A DNA stretch of 64,000 nt, taken from Gambelia wislizenii. Taxonomy: Eukaryota; Chordata; Lepidosauria; Squamata; Crotaphytidae. Below are positions 11,701 to 23,885 of the stretch, one piece after another. Where the stretch lies: assembly GCA_030847615.1 (NCBI GenBank), contig JAUMIR010000004.1, forward strand, positions 71,083,001-71,147,000, in the 5' to 3' direction. Position 1 is the first letter of the stretch; every line of letters starts with the position of its first letter. Under the pieces are notes generated by a model. That model saw only the letters and a list, made by a program, of their open reading frames with translations. It was not told where the DNA came from and ran no database searches. Both the position numbers and the translations under genes were made by a program.

Positions 11701-12012
11701 TCAGCTAGGGAGCAGCACATGTTCTAGAAGATAGGTGATGGAGTCCCAGTGCTTCCAAAGGAGGAAGAGAAAAAGCACCAGGAGAGTGGTGCTCAGGAGG
11801 CGCATGCGGGTCTTCATCAGGGGTGTGATGAAATTGGCAATGGTGGAGACAAAGACCAGGAGCACTGCCATCAAGGCCAAGATGACATTGATAAATTTGC
11901 CCAGCAGGGCCCGGGCATTGGCATTTTCCACCCCTTCCAGCTGCACCACTTGTTGCTGCTGCTGTTGGAGCTCCAACTTGGTGACGCGAGTCAGACAGGA
12001 TTCCACAGCTTC
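11701..12012 (-). CDS. TMCC2: TMCC2 last coding exon (C-terminal membrane anchor)
   Basis: This exon encodes the last 103 residues of TMCC2, an ER-associated coiled-coil membrane protein. It starts at 12012 after a TTTCCACTGCAG acceptor; the first codons give [16 protein letters not shown] short glutamine run (LQQQQQQVV) continues the coiled coil. Two hydrophobic segments follow: one around [17 protein letters not shown], one around [14 protein letters not shown], separated by PLMKTRMR. These form the C-terminal membrane hairpin of the TMCC family. The protein ends HVLLPS with TGA at 11701-11703. The frame joins exactly to the exon ending at 17081. The sequence matches what I know of TMCC2 more closely than TMCC1 or TMCC3. 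Plus-strand frames opposite are antisense shadows. Confidence 0.95.
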   Translation of the reverse strand, partial: EAVESCLTRVTKLELQQQQQQVVQLEGVENANARALLGKFINVILALMAVLLVFVSTIANFITPLMKTRMRLLSTTLLVLFLFLLWKHWDSITYLLEHVLLPS

Positions 12013-12061
12013 CTGCAGTGGAAACAGAAAGGGGTCAAAGTTAACTCAAGTGTAGGATGGG

Positions 12062-12279
12062 TACCATAGCTCAGTGTCAGAGTGCATGTTCTGCATGCCA
12101 ATGCTATGCTAATGGCACCAGGCTCCATGCCTGATGTGGAACAGTTAGAAAGGTAGCAGGGGATATGAAAGACTCTCTTCTCTGCCTGAAACCTTGGAAA
12201 GTTGTGCTATGAATCACAGTAGACTTAACTAGGCTAAATGACAAAGTCTGACTTACTACAAGGCTACTTTCTATATCCC
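12062..12279 (+). mobile_element. tRNA-derived SINE
   Basis: GTACCATAGCTCAGTG is a tRNA-like A-box head, and TGCATGTTCTGCATGCC follows as the anticodon-arm region. The body contains CTGCCTGAAACCTTGGA and the end CTTACTACAAGGCTACTTTC, which resembles a common squamate SINE tail. It runs straight into a CR1 3' end. Confidence 0.6.
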
Positions 12280-12284
12280 TCTGA

Positions 12285-12375
12285 TGGTTGCAGGTACATC
12301 CCTAAATGGCAGGGGATTGGACTAGATGGCCCTTGTGGTCTCTTCCAACTCTATGATTCTATGATTCTCTCTCTC
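12285..12375 (+). mobile_element. CR1 3' tail
   Basis: GGGATTGGACTAGATGGCCC, then TCTTCCAACTCTATGATTCT, are the conserved last 60 bases of CR1, ending in its ATTCTATG repeats. No coding part is attached. Confidence 0.75.
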
Positions 12376-15300
12376 TTGCTAGAAGACTGCCAGCCTCACG
12401 CTGTTCTGGCACAAAGAGGCTGAGCAGTTGCAACACTGTGACACCCACATTATGGTCCCTCTGATGTCTCCCAAACAGGTGCCCCCATCTCATCAGGGTC
12501 TTCCACAACTGAGGAGAGTAGAAGGTGCAACTTCAAGTTCAGCAGCATGACCCCCACCCTCTCCAGATTTCTTCTAAAATGATATATCTTACTGTGCATA
12601 TTGATGCCTAGTAGAAACACCAGCCATTGCAGAATTAAGGAAACTAAGCAAATGGTTGCCAATCTGGACAAGAGACCAGTGTGTACGTGATGTTTCTGCA
12701 GGAAATCCATACAGTATGTGTATGTGTGTATCTATGCTATACTATAAAGTGTCTGTTACACCATTACAAATTCACATCCTTGATCACAGTCACTGAACTT
12801 GGTGTGCTGTCCAACAGAACCAAAAGAAAGATTTTAGACCTGATTGTTCAACCTGAACAAACACACACTTGGGATTTCTGTTTTTTGGGGTCTGGGATGC
12901 ATATTTATGAACTGAGTTTGATTGGACCTGATATTTAGATTTAGGCTGACATCCTAAATATTTTCATGCAAGTTTTGTACCAAATGGCAAACTCCAACTT
13001 ATTTCAGAAAATTACTGGGTTTGGTCCATTTTGCATCAAGCCTGGTATTGTGTGTGTGTGTTTTAAGGATTCAAGGTGTTCCCTGTCAAACTTTGCTTCA
13101 TTCCAGTCACAATTGCAATCATTAATATCAACATGGAAGTGGGATCATTCATATCAACCCAGCCAAGGCTGGGTAAATTTTCTACTGTGTGTGTCTCTGT
13201 GTGTATAACATCCCTATAGCACATATAGTAGTATCACCAGATACAGACTCCCTTGACTAAATTTCTTACTAGGAAATGGGAAAACCCCATTGCCTTCCCA
13301 TGGCTCCTACCCCTGGTTCATATCAAGAAGGGGTGATGGTGTCATGGGAGGAAACCATGTCAGTTGCCCAAACTATGTGGTGTCTTTTTAAGGAGGCTGT
13401 ATTGTTACATGTTACCAGAGTGAGGACAGTTCTATGAGTGGTTACTAGTGAGAGAAGTTAAATGCAGTTTTCACATCCAGAGATACTCTGATTGCTGAAA
13501 GTTAGAGGTGGTATTTTTATTTTCACCTGCTAGTAAGCTTCCTGGGGCAACTGGCTGATCTCTGCTGGAGAAAAAAAAGTGATAGAAGAGGCCTGAAGAC
13601 ATTTTTGTGGATTCAACTACCTGGTGTAATATCCTATGTACCATATATATTGGAGTGGAACAAGATTTAGATGCATGTAATGGGACTGGCAGAAGAGGAT
13701 ATCCCAACTACTCCTGTACCACAGCAGCCCCTCCACTACTCTGAAAATGGTACACAGAAGGTGTGATGCAGGAAAACATCCAAAAATCACAAAGAGGGAT
13801 CTTGAGAAAGCAAAGCCATTCTCACAAGCAGAAGGCAAATCCTGGATTAAATTCAACGTAGAACACAATTCTAATGGATGTGGAAATGGCAGATGGGCCT
13901 AGTAAGATGGGAATACTCTTATGTACCATATAGATGCCACTAGCGAGGTGTTTGCTAAAAGCCCACCTGTGCCATCATAAGCCCTGGTGCACATCTATGG
14001 GATAAGGATAGTTGGCAAACGCTCTTACTTCAGAGAAGGTGCATGAAAGTTCTATGGAAGTATCAGTGAATTCTTTAAAACATTTAAGACAAATATGGCC
14101 ACCAATACTGTGTCATCCATTTAAATATGCTCTTTTCTTTTTTCTATTTCTTAGAGCCTTATCGCACAAGGCAGGTAAATCACAGATTGCATCAGGATCA
14201 TAGCACCTTCAGTTGGGGCTTATTGCATGATGTCATCCCTCTTCAGTTGTTCTTCCATGAGAGACCATTTTAAAAGTGTTTCTTTTTATTAACACAAAAA
14301 ATCCATTAATGGCCTCTTTTCCCACTTCTGTTGTGCTATGATCTCCTGGTGAAAGTTCAATTGCACTTTTATCCTGATTTGGGGTTGTCAGTGGGCGTGC
14401 AAATATAGTAATCAGAGGAGAAGGAGGAGAAGAGGTGGACATTTTAATTTGATTTCCTTTCAATTGCAAAAAAGATACTGTGAGAAAGATTTAATCTTTT
14501 TTTCTCTATAGAAAAAAAATCCATATCCAAATTACTGGTCTCCTCCCCACCCACTGGGGCTTGTCAGAGAAAGCAAAATCTTGCTCACTGCCCCCCTTCC
14601 TCCTTTTCCAGCCCCATTCTGGAGTCTCTCTGTTGCTACAATAGTATGATGCCATGGTGTGCTAACACCCTCATCTCTCAGTTTCTCTCTCTCAGTTTCT
14701 CTCTCACTCACACACGCTTGGAAATGAAAGAGGAAACGGCAAAAGAGTTTTACAGTTTAAAAAAGCATTAATTTTGTTAACCCCTTGCCTCTTCCTTCAG
14801 ACATACTAATTGCTGCCACATAAAAGCCAGGGATAGATCAGACAGATAAATCAGTAGCTGTTGGCTTCCCTCTGCAAGCAATTAGTTAAGTCTAGGAAGT
14901 CTGATCTATCCTGATCAAGAGCCTCCCCATCGAGGAAAAAAATGCCTTTCTAAAGGTAAGACTGTTTTCATTTATATTTCAGGGGGGGGGACTCTATGTG
15001 TCTGTCTGTGTGCGCGTCAAGCAATTAAAAAGGATTTGGAGGAGGTAATGGGTAGGCATTCCCAAATGTTGTTGTGTGCAATAAGGTTTTAGCACAAATG
15101 GGGGCTGTAATCTCAGAATGATTCTCAAGGTTCTGGGGTTGTTCTCTTGTAAGAGAGCAACCCCAACTGAATATCATTTTTACGGACAATGCTATTGTAG
15201 CAGCAGGAGAAGAGGCACGTGTGATGAAGCCTTTAGCATCAAATTCAGTCTTTGGACAATGTTCCTCACATTGCCACATGGGGGCAGAAGAATACTTCAA

Positions 15301-15699
15301 AGACCATGAATGCCTTTGTCTATCAGAATTAATGGAAACACTGTATACATGAGAGGGTATGTTTTTTACAACAGGATAATGGTGAAGTTCAATGGAGGCC
15401 AGGTGCTGTTATGGGAGAGTGAATGGGGCACTTAACTAGAGCTGAACTGATCCAAATTTATTTCTCAAATTCTCTGAGCTGCTAAACAAACCTGGACAGA
15501 ATCATAAAACCCTTTGCTTCGATTTCCACAGTGACATGGTTTTATGAAATGAACCCAACACTGACCTCAATAAAAGCACTTGGGATCAAAAACATTACTG
15601 CCAGAACTAGCATATTCCATGTCATCCTCTTGCTAGATGGACAGGTAGACAGTTTCTGGACTAGATAACAACTTGCTTTGCTAGTCAGCCAGTTTCAGG

Positions 15700-15800
15700 A
15701 GGGACTATAAAAACAAGGAATCTTATGGCATCTTACAGACGAACATATTTTATTTGACATAAATCTGCAGTCAACTTCATCAGATGGACCAGATTCTTGT
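15700..15800 (-). mobile_element. Penelope-like tail with decayed hammerhead motif
   Basis: AAGGAATCTTATGGCATCTTACAGA, shortened here to its key words GGCATCTTACAGAC and CATAAATCTGCAGTC, resembles the repeated 3' region of vertebrate Penelope-like elements. The minus strand carries CTGATGA at 15783-15777, the first half of a hammerhead ribozyme core. The matching GAAA is lost, so it should not cleave. Confidence 0.45.
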
Positions 15801-16109
15801 GTGGAATTTTTGCTGCAGTTGATGATGAAAGGGTTACTACAGCAATTCTGGGGAATCCACAGGCCTATTCTGACCTGCCAGAGCTTCCTATCTAGACTAT
15901 GGTATTTCCCCGAGTCACCACTCCCTCCACAAAGCTCTGCCCCTTCAGAATGCACAGTTTCATTAATTTGCCTCTCACCTTTCCTGCACAGAGAAAGCAA
16001 AAGAGTGAAGCTATGTGTTGCTACTTTGAGACCTAGCTGAGTCCATTTCCTTGCATGGAGAAGTAGAAGGAGGAGCAAAGGAGCTGAGCTGCAGCCTTGA
16101 GGACCAGTT

Positions 16110-16180
16110 CATCCAGAAGAGAAGTTAAGCTAAGTGGTCTGTAATTTCCTGGCTTAAATGTCATTTTTAAGCTTGGGGCC
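16110..16180 (-). pseudogene. LINE reverse-transcriptase scrap
   Basis: The minus strand encodes MTFKPGNYRPLSLTSLLDELV, matching the NYRP.SLTS motif of CR1-clade reverse transcriptases. The frame is intact for only about 60 residues and includes unrelated flanks. Confidence 0.5.
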
Positions 16181-16339
16181 AATTCTATGTGATTCGGGGC
16201 CCGTCGCTGTTCCTGAGTATGCTCCCACACTCCCATGCAATGTTTTTCAATATGGATAATAACATTTTGCTAATTCACAATAATTTTTCTGTAACTCATA
16301 AAAGAGCTTAAGGATGTGCATGGCATTAACAGAAATGTA

Positions 16340-16520
16340 AGCAGTTGCCTTATATTGAGGCAGACAACTGATCCATCTAGTTAATATTACCTGCTAATTC
16401 AGTATTGTCCAGTATTAAGATGCCCTGCAGAGCACATACTCTGCATACAGTGGGTCCCAGGTACCATCCCTGGCATTTCCAGACAAGGTTGGGAAAGGCC
16501 TATCTGAAACTCAGAAGCTT
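16340..16520. mobile_element. Two abutting tRNA-SINE fragments
   Basis: The left half (CAGTTGCCTTATATTGAGG, TGATCCATCTAGTTAATATT) is a minus-strand tail of the 12062 SINE family. The right half (GCACATACTCTGCATACAG, GGTACCATCCCTGGCATTTC) is a plus-strand body. They are probably remains of two insertions. Confidence 0.45.
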
Positions 16521-16586
16521 TACTACTGTGCTCTAGTCACATTCCACAATATGGGGACAGAAGAGAATAGACTGAAGACTGATGCT

Positions 16587-16735
16587 CTAAAACATGGATA
16601 AGAAACCTTTGCCTCCCCCCACCCCTGATGTTTTGGACTTCAACTTCCAGCAGGCCCAGCCAGCATGGTTGATAGCAATGAATCATGGGACTTGTAATCC
16701 AAAAAATCCCCAAGGTTTCGTCACAACTGATCTAA
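16587..16735. mobile_element. hAT-like foldback remnant
   Basis: GATGTTTTGGACTTCAACTTC and ATCATGGGACTTGTAATCC are imperfect inverted partners of the common CAACTCCCAT/ATGGGAGTTG foldback family. The ends are worn. Confidence 0.4.
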
Positions 16736-17080
16736 AGCTACATTCCACAAAGAAACTCTCACTTTAAGCCTCATTCCTCTTCTCCTGGGATAAAGGGCAT
16801 ATTTTCTTTCCCTTTTGTCTCATCCATCTAAATCATCCATGCTCAGGTCATCATCTGGAGGTCTAGGACATAGTTCTAGTGCTAAAGGTATGGTCCTTAG
16901 TACAACCTGTACAGGATATGTAATGTCTGTTGTTCTGAGCTCTTGGAAGTATCAGTCTGAGAAAAAGGTGGGAAATAAATAATGGGTGGATGGAAGAGCA
17001 AGTGGTTACATCTAATTAATGGATAATGGGTGGATGAATTGAGCAGATCAGCTGCTCAAGCATCCTATGCTTCTCCATAC

Positions 17081-17216
17081 CTGAATGTCCCTGGCCCTCT
17101 CATAGGATTGGTAAGCCACTTTCTCTTCCATGCTGGCCAACTCCTGCTTCAGATTGGTCATCTCATTCTGGTGAAGCTCTGTTAAGTCATTCAGTTGCTC
17201 TTCCAGGCGCTCATAT
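17081..17216 (-). CDS. TMCC2: TMCC2 internal coding exon (coiled coil)
   Basis: This 136-bp exon encodes the core C-terminal coiled coil of TMCC2. The acceptor TGTACAG precedes A at 17216; that base completes an Arg codon begun by AG at the end of the previous exon. The translation runs [20 protein letters not shown], then [20 protein letters not shown] and ARDIQ. It ends at 17081 before a GTATGG donor in phase 0, and the next exon resumes with EAVESC. The heptad pattern and charged residues indicate coiled-coil oligomerisation next to the membrane hairpin. It is open with no damage and nearly invariant relative to the vertebrate TMCC2 protein as I know it. Confidence 0.96.
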
Positions 17217-18397
17217 CTGTACAGTGGGCAAGAGGGAGAAAACACAGGTCAGGTGACAACTCTGAGCTAGAGATGCCAGTGAAGCCCAACTATTATCTAG
17301 GCTTGGAAATAAACTTGAGTGACTTGTACCTCTAAGACCCAAAGAAGAGGTTAGCTCAGACAGCCGGTGCCTTCGCAGCTCTTCCCATATTTTTTTAAAG
17401 AATGCAAGGAAATGAGCATTAGTGCTTGTTAAGACAACTGATTTAATTTGCTGGGCATTCTCAGAGAGTGCAGAACTGGAGATCTGATTGTTTGGATGTA
17501 TGCAGGTGTGGGTTTTCACGTTAGCAATCATGTACTTTTTTGCTCCATTGAGGCACCCAATTAAATGTCTTTTTAAGGTCCATGAAAAGAGAAGGGGGCA
17601 TCATTCAAATGTTTTAAGCAGAAGGTTGAATGGGGTGAATGGTGGCTTGAGACTAAGCACTGTCTCAAGTGATCTACAATTGCAGTGAATCCATCAATCG
17701 TCCTAGGAATTGGAGGTCCCCCAGCCTTGGGAAAGGTGGGATATTAAAGGGGCTCTTCGGGGAACTGAAGATTCTCCTACTCAAAGCGGTCCAGAATGGA
17801 GGTTTCTGACAGCTAAGAGAGGGAGGCAAAGGATCAGAGAGCAGCCATGGACTCAAGCCTTGCCTGCATTTTTTTTTTTTAATATAAAGCAACGATGATG
17901 AAGCAATTCAAGGAAAATCCACAATCTGAATATCCTCTTTTTCTTCAACTGGGAGACTCTACAGAAATATAGCAGAGGTTAGGAGATCAGTGGGGGCCTG
18001 CCCTCTCACCTAAAACAAAGCAAGCTTAGAAGGGAGGGGAACTTAAGAGTGAACATTCAAATGATAATAAACCCCCTTCCCTTTTCATGGCTTGAGAGAA
18101 GATTGAGCAATTCCATTTGGTGAATAATTGTTGGTTATTTTGTTTCATGGACGGCTAGCTAGCTACGTTTGTAGCTACATTTCTGCAGAAGCCTTCAAAA
18201 CAAAACGGAAACTTAATAACTACAGACTTGTCAGCTAGCAGTCTATTGCTTTTGCTAAAAGATCATGGGGACAAACAAACACTGCTGCAAATTTTCATTA
18301 TGTGCAGGAATGAGCATTATTTCCTCTTGTCTAGACAAGCCCAGAGACTGGTAAAAACTAACTAAAACATCAGCCCAGTAACTGGCCTCAATCCTAG

Positions 18398-18877
18398 TTT
18401 TTTTAAAAATATTTTTATTACGATTTCCATAAATTAAAACTGTATTTCACATACAAAAGCAGTATCTACAATACCATACCAATCAACACATTAATGCATT
18501 CTTACTCCCCCACCCACCCACTCACACATACTACCTATGACTTCCTTTCTGATCTTTACATGATTATCCTACCATACAATATCTCAATTCTCTTGTTTTT
18601 ATCAGTTTTTATAACCAGTATATTCCACCTTTCTAATATCATTTTCCCTGTTTGATTTTCCTCCCTTTATCTTACATTGCTTATATACATGGTGCTAATA
18701 TATATCTGTTTATTTATTTTGAGTGTAAAATGTTTTGTTTATTTTTGAAATAATACATTATTGTTATTATTTTTTGATCTATAGAATTAGTTTAATATAA
18801 TTGAGAGGTTGCCATTCATTTCTAAATCTTAAACCTCATTTAGGGATTGTTGCATATTCTCCCCAATTCTTTCCCAA
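18398..18877 (-). mobile_element. 5'-truncated L1 tail with target-site duplication
   Basis: GGCCTCAATCCTAG at 18384-18397 is repeated as GGCCTCAATCCTGG at 18878-18891. Between them the minus strand ends in an A-rich tail (ATAAAAATATTTTTAAAAAAA direction). The interior is AT-rich and non-coding. Target-primed insertion of an L1 3' UTR, or of another A-tailed retrocopy, fits; no ORF2 remains to prove L1. Confidence 0.6.
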
Positions 18878-19004
18878 GGCCTCAATCCTGGTTTTGTTTG
18901 GAGCTGAATGATAGCTTACCTGAGCAGACAAACTGTGAGGGAAAAGATCCTGGAGAGCTAGTGTTTGTTTGTATATTTTCACTGCACACAAAACAGCCTT
19001 TAAA

Positions 19005-19100
19005 TAGCAATAAAGGATCTCATGGCACCTTAAAAAGACTAAGTCATGCTTTATATCATAAGCATTTGCAGACTAGAGTGCCATTTCATCACATGAATGA
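19005..19100 (-). mobile_element. Penelope-like tail remnant
   Basis: GGATCTCATGGCACCTTAAA and CATAAGCATTTGCAGACTAG match the 15700 family in the same orientation. The hammerhead core on the minus strand is degraded (TGATGA remains near 19085). Confidence 0.4.
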
Positions 19101-20499
19101 AGTATTATCAGCATTTAACAGGAATATGTGTAACAGGTACATAGAAATTATAATCTGTTCAGCCAAATGGCTAGGAAGTGTTAAAATTACTGTCTGATGA
19201 TTCTTTACAAAAACATAGTCTTATACTCATAGGTAATTAAAAATAGCAAAAAAGAGGAACTGAATTCAATAATCTCATGAACAGTTCAGTTCTTTATAAC
19301 AACATTTTCTCTTTAAAATACCAGGGAGAATAATAAAATGAAGTTAAGCCAAAAATACATCAAAATATTTTTTCCACTTCTTAGTTTTTCTTGCCTGTCT
19401 CCCCACTCCCTTGGAAACTGTACTATTGCAAAAGTTCATTGTCTGAACCTGGAATGGCAGAAGATTTGGAACAGACAAAAGGAACTATTTCTTCACACAA
19501 TGCATAGCACAGACTGGTATATTCCAGCTATGATCCTACATGGAGGTGGACAACCTGGCTTCAGTCATCCATGTTCTAGTAACCTCCTGGATGGATTACT
19601 GTAATGTATTTTATATGGATCTGTCTTTGAAAATGGCCTAGAAACTTAAGCTGATGCTGAAGATTTACTTACATATTAAACATATTTCTAGGCTCTTTAA
19701 TCAGAAAAAAACCATTAAAAGCAGCTTTGGTGGGGAGGGGGAGACCATGGCACATCAACAACCTAATCCCATTTATGTTCCTATGGGAGTGAAACATTAC
19801 ATTAAGATCTTCTGAGAAGAGCCTCCTGGGGGTGCCACTGCAATATAAGGTAGGCAAGTGGTTATAAGGAAGTAGGCCTTGTCAGTGGTGGCACAGCAGC
19901 TGTAGAATCCCCAAAGAGATTCACTTAGCACCTCTCTCGCTGTTAAAAAAGAAAAAGGTAGGCATCTTATTGGCACCAAGTGAATTCCTTTTTATTTCCC
20001 CAAAGTTTTAGATGTAATTTGAATTCTATTTTCTCTTTTATGCTATTTATATGCTTCTGTGACCATTTATGTTATGAAGGCTTTGTATTGTCATTTAAAA
20101 GATTCTCCACACAACACCAAGTGACAGGATAATATTAAAATACTTTTACTAAACAGAGAGGTCCCAATGCATTCAGTGGGCTTTATTCCCTAATCAGTGT
20201 CATTCAGTTGTTGCTTAATCTTTCCCAACCCTCAAAGGGACAGATGTGGGTGATTAGAAAACAAATTAAATGATAGAGGAGGATATCTTTTCTGAAGACA
20301 GCCTGTATCTTGGAACAAAGAGTTTTATTTCCATCCCTGCTGTCACTGATAAGTGACTTCCAGGATATTTTGGGATATTTTCCATCTTTCTGGGGGGAAA
20401 GGCACAGGGAAAAATTCTAACATCAGTGAAGGACAAAGTCTATATCCAATATAAAGATGAACATGTGGTCTATAACATCAACAGGACTTCATATAATTA

Positions 20500-20536
20500 A
20501 ATGTGTGTGTGTGCATGCATGCATGTGTGTGTGTAC
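20500..20536 (+). repeat. TG/ATGC microsatellite
   Basis: An interrupted alternating run, GTGTGTGTGCATGCATGCAT and more GT units. Purine/pyrimidine alternation is perfect over much of it. Confidence 0.8.
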
Positions 20537-20854
20537 ACATAGTGAACCCATGTAGGGAGAAGTGGTTTGTGGTGGCAAGTCACTCAACCATCTCTAGATG
20601 TTCACTAGATCAGTGCCTCTTAAACTATCTGATGTAGAGGTGGGCAGGGTTATTTTGCCACTGTGCCAGGGACCAGCACCAAATTTGTGCCCATTGGCTA
20701 TGATTGTTTTTTTCTTTCCTGGAAGCTTACCATGGACAAGCAGACAAGACTAGACCAGGTGTACAATCCCTGTGCACATACAAACTGTATACATATAGTC
20801 CCTCACAGAATACACAGAGAGACTCCCAAGGGAATCACCATGTTAATTCTGCTA

Positions 20855-20960
20855 CAACAAAACCAGCAAAGAGTTTCATGACACTTTTCAGACTTAATGG
20901 GTTTCATTTGGCATAAGGTTTCATGAGCTGCACCTCCTTTATCAGACATATGCAATCTGT
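20855..20960 (-). mobile_element. Penelope-like tail with near-complete hammerhead core
   Basis: On the minus strand CTGATAA (20945-20939) is followed by a short pairing segment AGGAGGTGCAGCTCAT and GAAAC (20922-20918), then CTTATGCC. Relative to the hammerhead consensus CUGAUGA...GAAA there is one change in the first motif. The flank TTTCATGACACTTTTCAGAC matches the family's GGCACCTTAGAGAC phrase. It is probably inactive. Confidence 0.45.
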
Positions 20961-20982
20961 ATGCACTTGGAGGCCAAGCAGC

Positions 20983-21118
20983 AGAGGTGTGGAATATGTA
21001 GCTCTCCCAATGTTGTTAGATTAGAGTTTCCATCATCCCTCACTATTGGCTAGGCTGATAAGGCTGATGGGAATTGCAGACCAACAACAAGTGGGAGGCC
21101 ATGCTTTCTGCACCCCTA
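20983..21118. mobile_element. hAT-like foldback element
   Basis: It runs from CAGAGGTGTGGAATATG to TTTCTGCACCCCTA. Inner arms are AGAGTTTCCATCATCCCTCA and GATGGGAATTGCAGACC. It folds end to end and has no coding capacity. Confidence 0.6.
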
Positions 21119-21356
21119 CCATACAGATTACTGAAGTTGGTTGAGGGAAGGCTGGCCCCACTGCAGTTCCTAATGTTCCTGATCACTGGACATGTTGTCT
21201 GAGGCTGGCAGGAGTCATAGTCCAAAATATCTGGCACCTGGTAGGAAAAGACTGTCTTAGATCAGCAAGCCAAAGATGACAGGTGGTCAGGAGTGTAAGA
21301 GGGTTTCAAGAGATTTCTGCTCTCCAGCTCTAATACATCTACAAGAAAAACATTAA

Positions 21357-21780
21357 TAGAATAATAGAATCATAGAGTTGGAAGAGACCACAAGGGCCAT
21401 CCAGTCCAACCCCCTGCCTTGCAGGAATACACAATCAAATCATTCCCAACAGATGGCCATCCAGCCTTTGTTTAAAAACCGCCAAAGAAGGAGACTCCAC
21501 CACTCCGAGGCAGTGCGTTCCACTTCCGAACAGCTCTTACTGTCAGGAAGTTCTTCCTAATGTTTAGATAGAATCTCTTTTCCTGTAGTTTGAACCCATT
21601 GCTACATGTCCTAGTCTCTGAAGCAGCATAAAACAAGCTTGTTCCATCCTCAGTATGACATCCCTTCAAATATTTAAACGTGGCTATCATGTCACCTCTC
21701 AACCTTCTCTTCTCCAGACTAAACATACCCAGCTCCCTAAGCTGCTCTTCATATGGCATGGCTTCCAGACCTTTAACCAT
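21357..21780 (-). mobile_element. CR1 LINE 3' end
   Basis: The minus strand encodes about 100 residues of the CR1 C-terminus: MVKGLEAMPYEEQLRELGMF, LEKRRLRGD, then a premature end near FFGGF caused by a small deletion relative to the 848 copy. It ends in GATTCTATTATTCTAT at 21357. 5'-truncated and dead. Confidence 0.85.
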
Positions 21781-22289
21781 TCATAGCATCTCCATTCAAC
21801 AGTGCCCCAGTTCAGGACTATGGGCTCCCTCTCACAAAATTCATCTGCAGAACAATGATATCTGTATTTGCTATAACTTTAAGAAAGCCCAAAAGTAAAA
21901 GCATCTTTAAGACACTGGTTCTGAAATGCATTTCCTCTTGTGACTTATAAAAGGCAACAGAGAGAGTTTTCTTCTGAAAGAAAATTTCCAGGCAGGAAAT
22001 TACAACAGGCTCCTTCAAAGCTAGTGACAGCTAGGCAGGCTGATTTAATTCACCAGGAAAAAAGACTCACTTGGATCACTGATTTAGATAAAATGTTCAT
22101 TTGATATACATATATTTCCTGGACAAGCATTTATACTATGGTTGTTACAGCAATGAAAACCTACTGGTTGCAAATAAATAAGAAGCTAAATCCAACCAAG
22201 GAACTTAATTCCAAACTCTTTATCATGCAACCCACATGCACTGCAGAACTCTATCTACCATAGGGAGATCCATAGGGACAGACAGGTAA

Positions 22290-22502
22290 GAAATTATAAG
22301 GAGGAACTTCCTGATAGTAACAGCTGTTCAGTAGAGGAATGCACGGAGTGTGGTGGAGTCTCCTTTTTTGGAGGTTTTTGAACAGAGACTGGATGACCAT
22401 CTGCTGGGAATGCTTTGACTGTGTATTCCTGCAGAACAGGGGGTTGGACTAGATGGCCCTTGTAGTCTCTTTCAGCTCTAAGATTTTATGATTCTATTAT
22501 TA
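22290..22502 (+). mobile_element. CR1 LINE 3' end
   Basis: AGGAGGAACTTCCTGATAGT, GGAGTCTCCTTTTTTGGAGG and GGTTGGACTAGATGGCCC match the last 200 bases of CR1, ending in TTATGATTCTATTATTATTA. Truncated just inside the coding end. Confidence 0.8.
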
Positions 22503-23699
22503 TTACCTAGAGACAAAAACAGAATTTGAAATCTCTGTGCACTTTTGTGGCATTTTGGTTGGTCCAAATCAAGAAATTCCCCAAATGTGGATTTTGTTTT
22601 TACTCATGGACCAGCAATGGCTACCATTATTTTTTAGCATTTCTGTCTGACTCTCATTGTACACACACAAGATGACCAAGCAAGACTATTTTCTTGGAGG
22701 CAAATATCATGTTTAGTCTTGTGCTATACCCTGCCAATAAGCAGAATGTCACAGGTGCTGAATGGAAACGTCACAAGTTGACCATAAGGCCAAAATAAGA
22801 TAGAACCATGCCAAAATAAGAGTATTTTGAATCAAAGAAATGCTTAGCAAACTGCAGAATTATTCAGGAATCTCAAGAAAAAGCAGATTAAGCATTACCA
22901 GACCATACTGACCCTACCATTGATTAATAACAATCTGAAATGAACGAAATGTAGATGCTGTATGCTACCTTGAATCCCATGATGGGATATAAAATAAAAT
23001 AAAAGGTGGGATGTTAAATAAATAAATAAATTTGGAAAAGGTTCAACATGAAAAGATTTTACTTGGTGCTTGCTTGATAATTTTCCATTATGGCTGCTGT
23101 TTCATGAATGATCAGTTTATCTCCAGTATCCTCCTAGCATTTGCCGCATATCGTTGTATGCTGTTGCTAAGATTTTCCAAAACTGCTACAAATGAAAAGA
23201 TGCATGTTAACTTCACTGCCAGATTGCCTATATTAAATCCTGACATCTAGACCAACACTGTGTTGTTAAATAGACTGCTGTCTTCACTTCATCTACATTT
23301 TTGAATCCCAAACTAGGCACATTTTACTTCAGTGTCATATACAACTATGTTGAAGTGTAACAAGTGTTAATTGTTAAATACATTATTGTATTTCTACAGT
23401 GAAGGGTGGGGGGAAGAGAAGCACTTCTGAAATTTTTACTCCAAGCCTCTCTTATCTTGGAGGGATGGGAGTGCTGTTTGCCAGCCTAGAGAATTAAATA
23501 CCTGGGACTGGCCCTGTGGTCTGCTGTTCTTTGGTTCGTGTTTTTGTGCTCCATGTGTCTTCTATAACTTGCTTTTTAACCACCTTGAATTGACTTGTTA
23601 ACATATGTGATGCATTATTCATTTTTAAAAAAATATAAATATGGATGGTGCTTAGTAGGGCTTACTCTCAAGAAAGCGTGCATATGATTGCGGCATAAG

Positions 23700-23885
23700 C
23701 AATACAATTTTAATAAATTGTATTATATATTGATTTTAATCTGTATTAATTTAATAATGTTTTAAGGGGGGGAAGGGATTTGGAGCTGTTTTATACTGCG
23801 TACTATTTTATTGTTGTAAGCCGCCCCGATTGCTCGCAGAGGGGCGGGATATAAATAAATTTTATTATTTTTATTATTATTATAT
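23700..23885 (+). mobile_element. L2-type LINE 3' tail
   Basis: TTATTGTTGTAAGCCGCCCC, GAGGGGCGGGATATAAATAA and a run of TTATTA units form the classic reptilian L2 3' end. No coding part is attached. Confidence 0.75.

Larger units (their letters stand above)
12013..17080 (-). other. TMCC2: TMCC2 last intron
   Basis: The donor GTATGG is at 17080-17075 and the acceptor AG at 12014-12013, giving a 5.07-kb phase-0 intron. It carries a SINE/CR1 pair at 12062-12375, hAT-like, Penelope-like and LINE fragments at 15.7-16.7 kb, and otherwise unrecognised AT-rich DNA. Between about 12380 and 15700 I see no repeat family or exon, only a small inverted repeat at 14829-14912. Confidence 0.85.

Noticed and set aside
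11735..12069. 106-codon plus-strand frames
   Set aside because: Antisense shadows of the last TMCC2 exon; the minus strand has the conserved protein and splice site.
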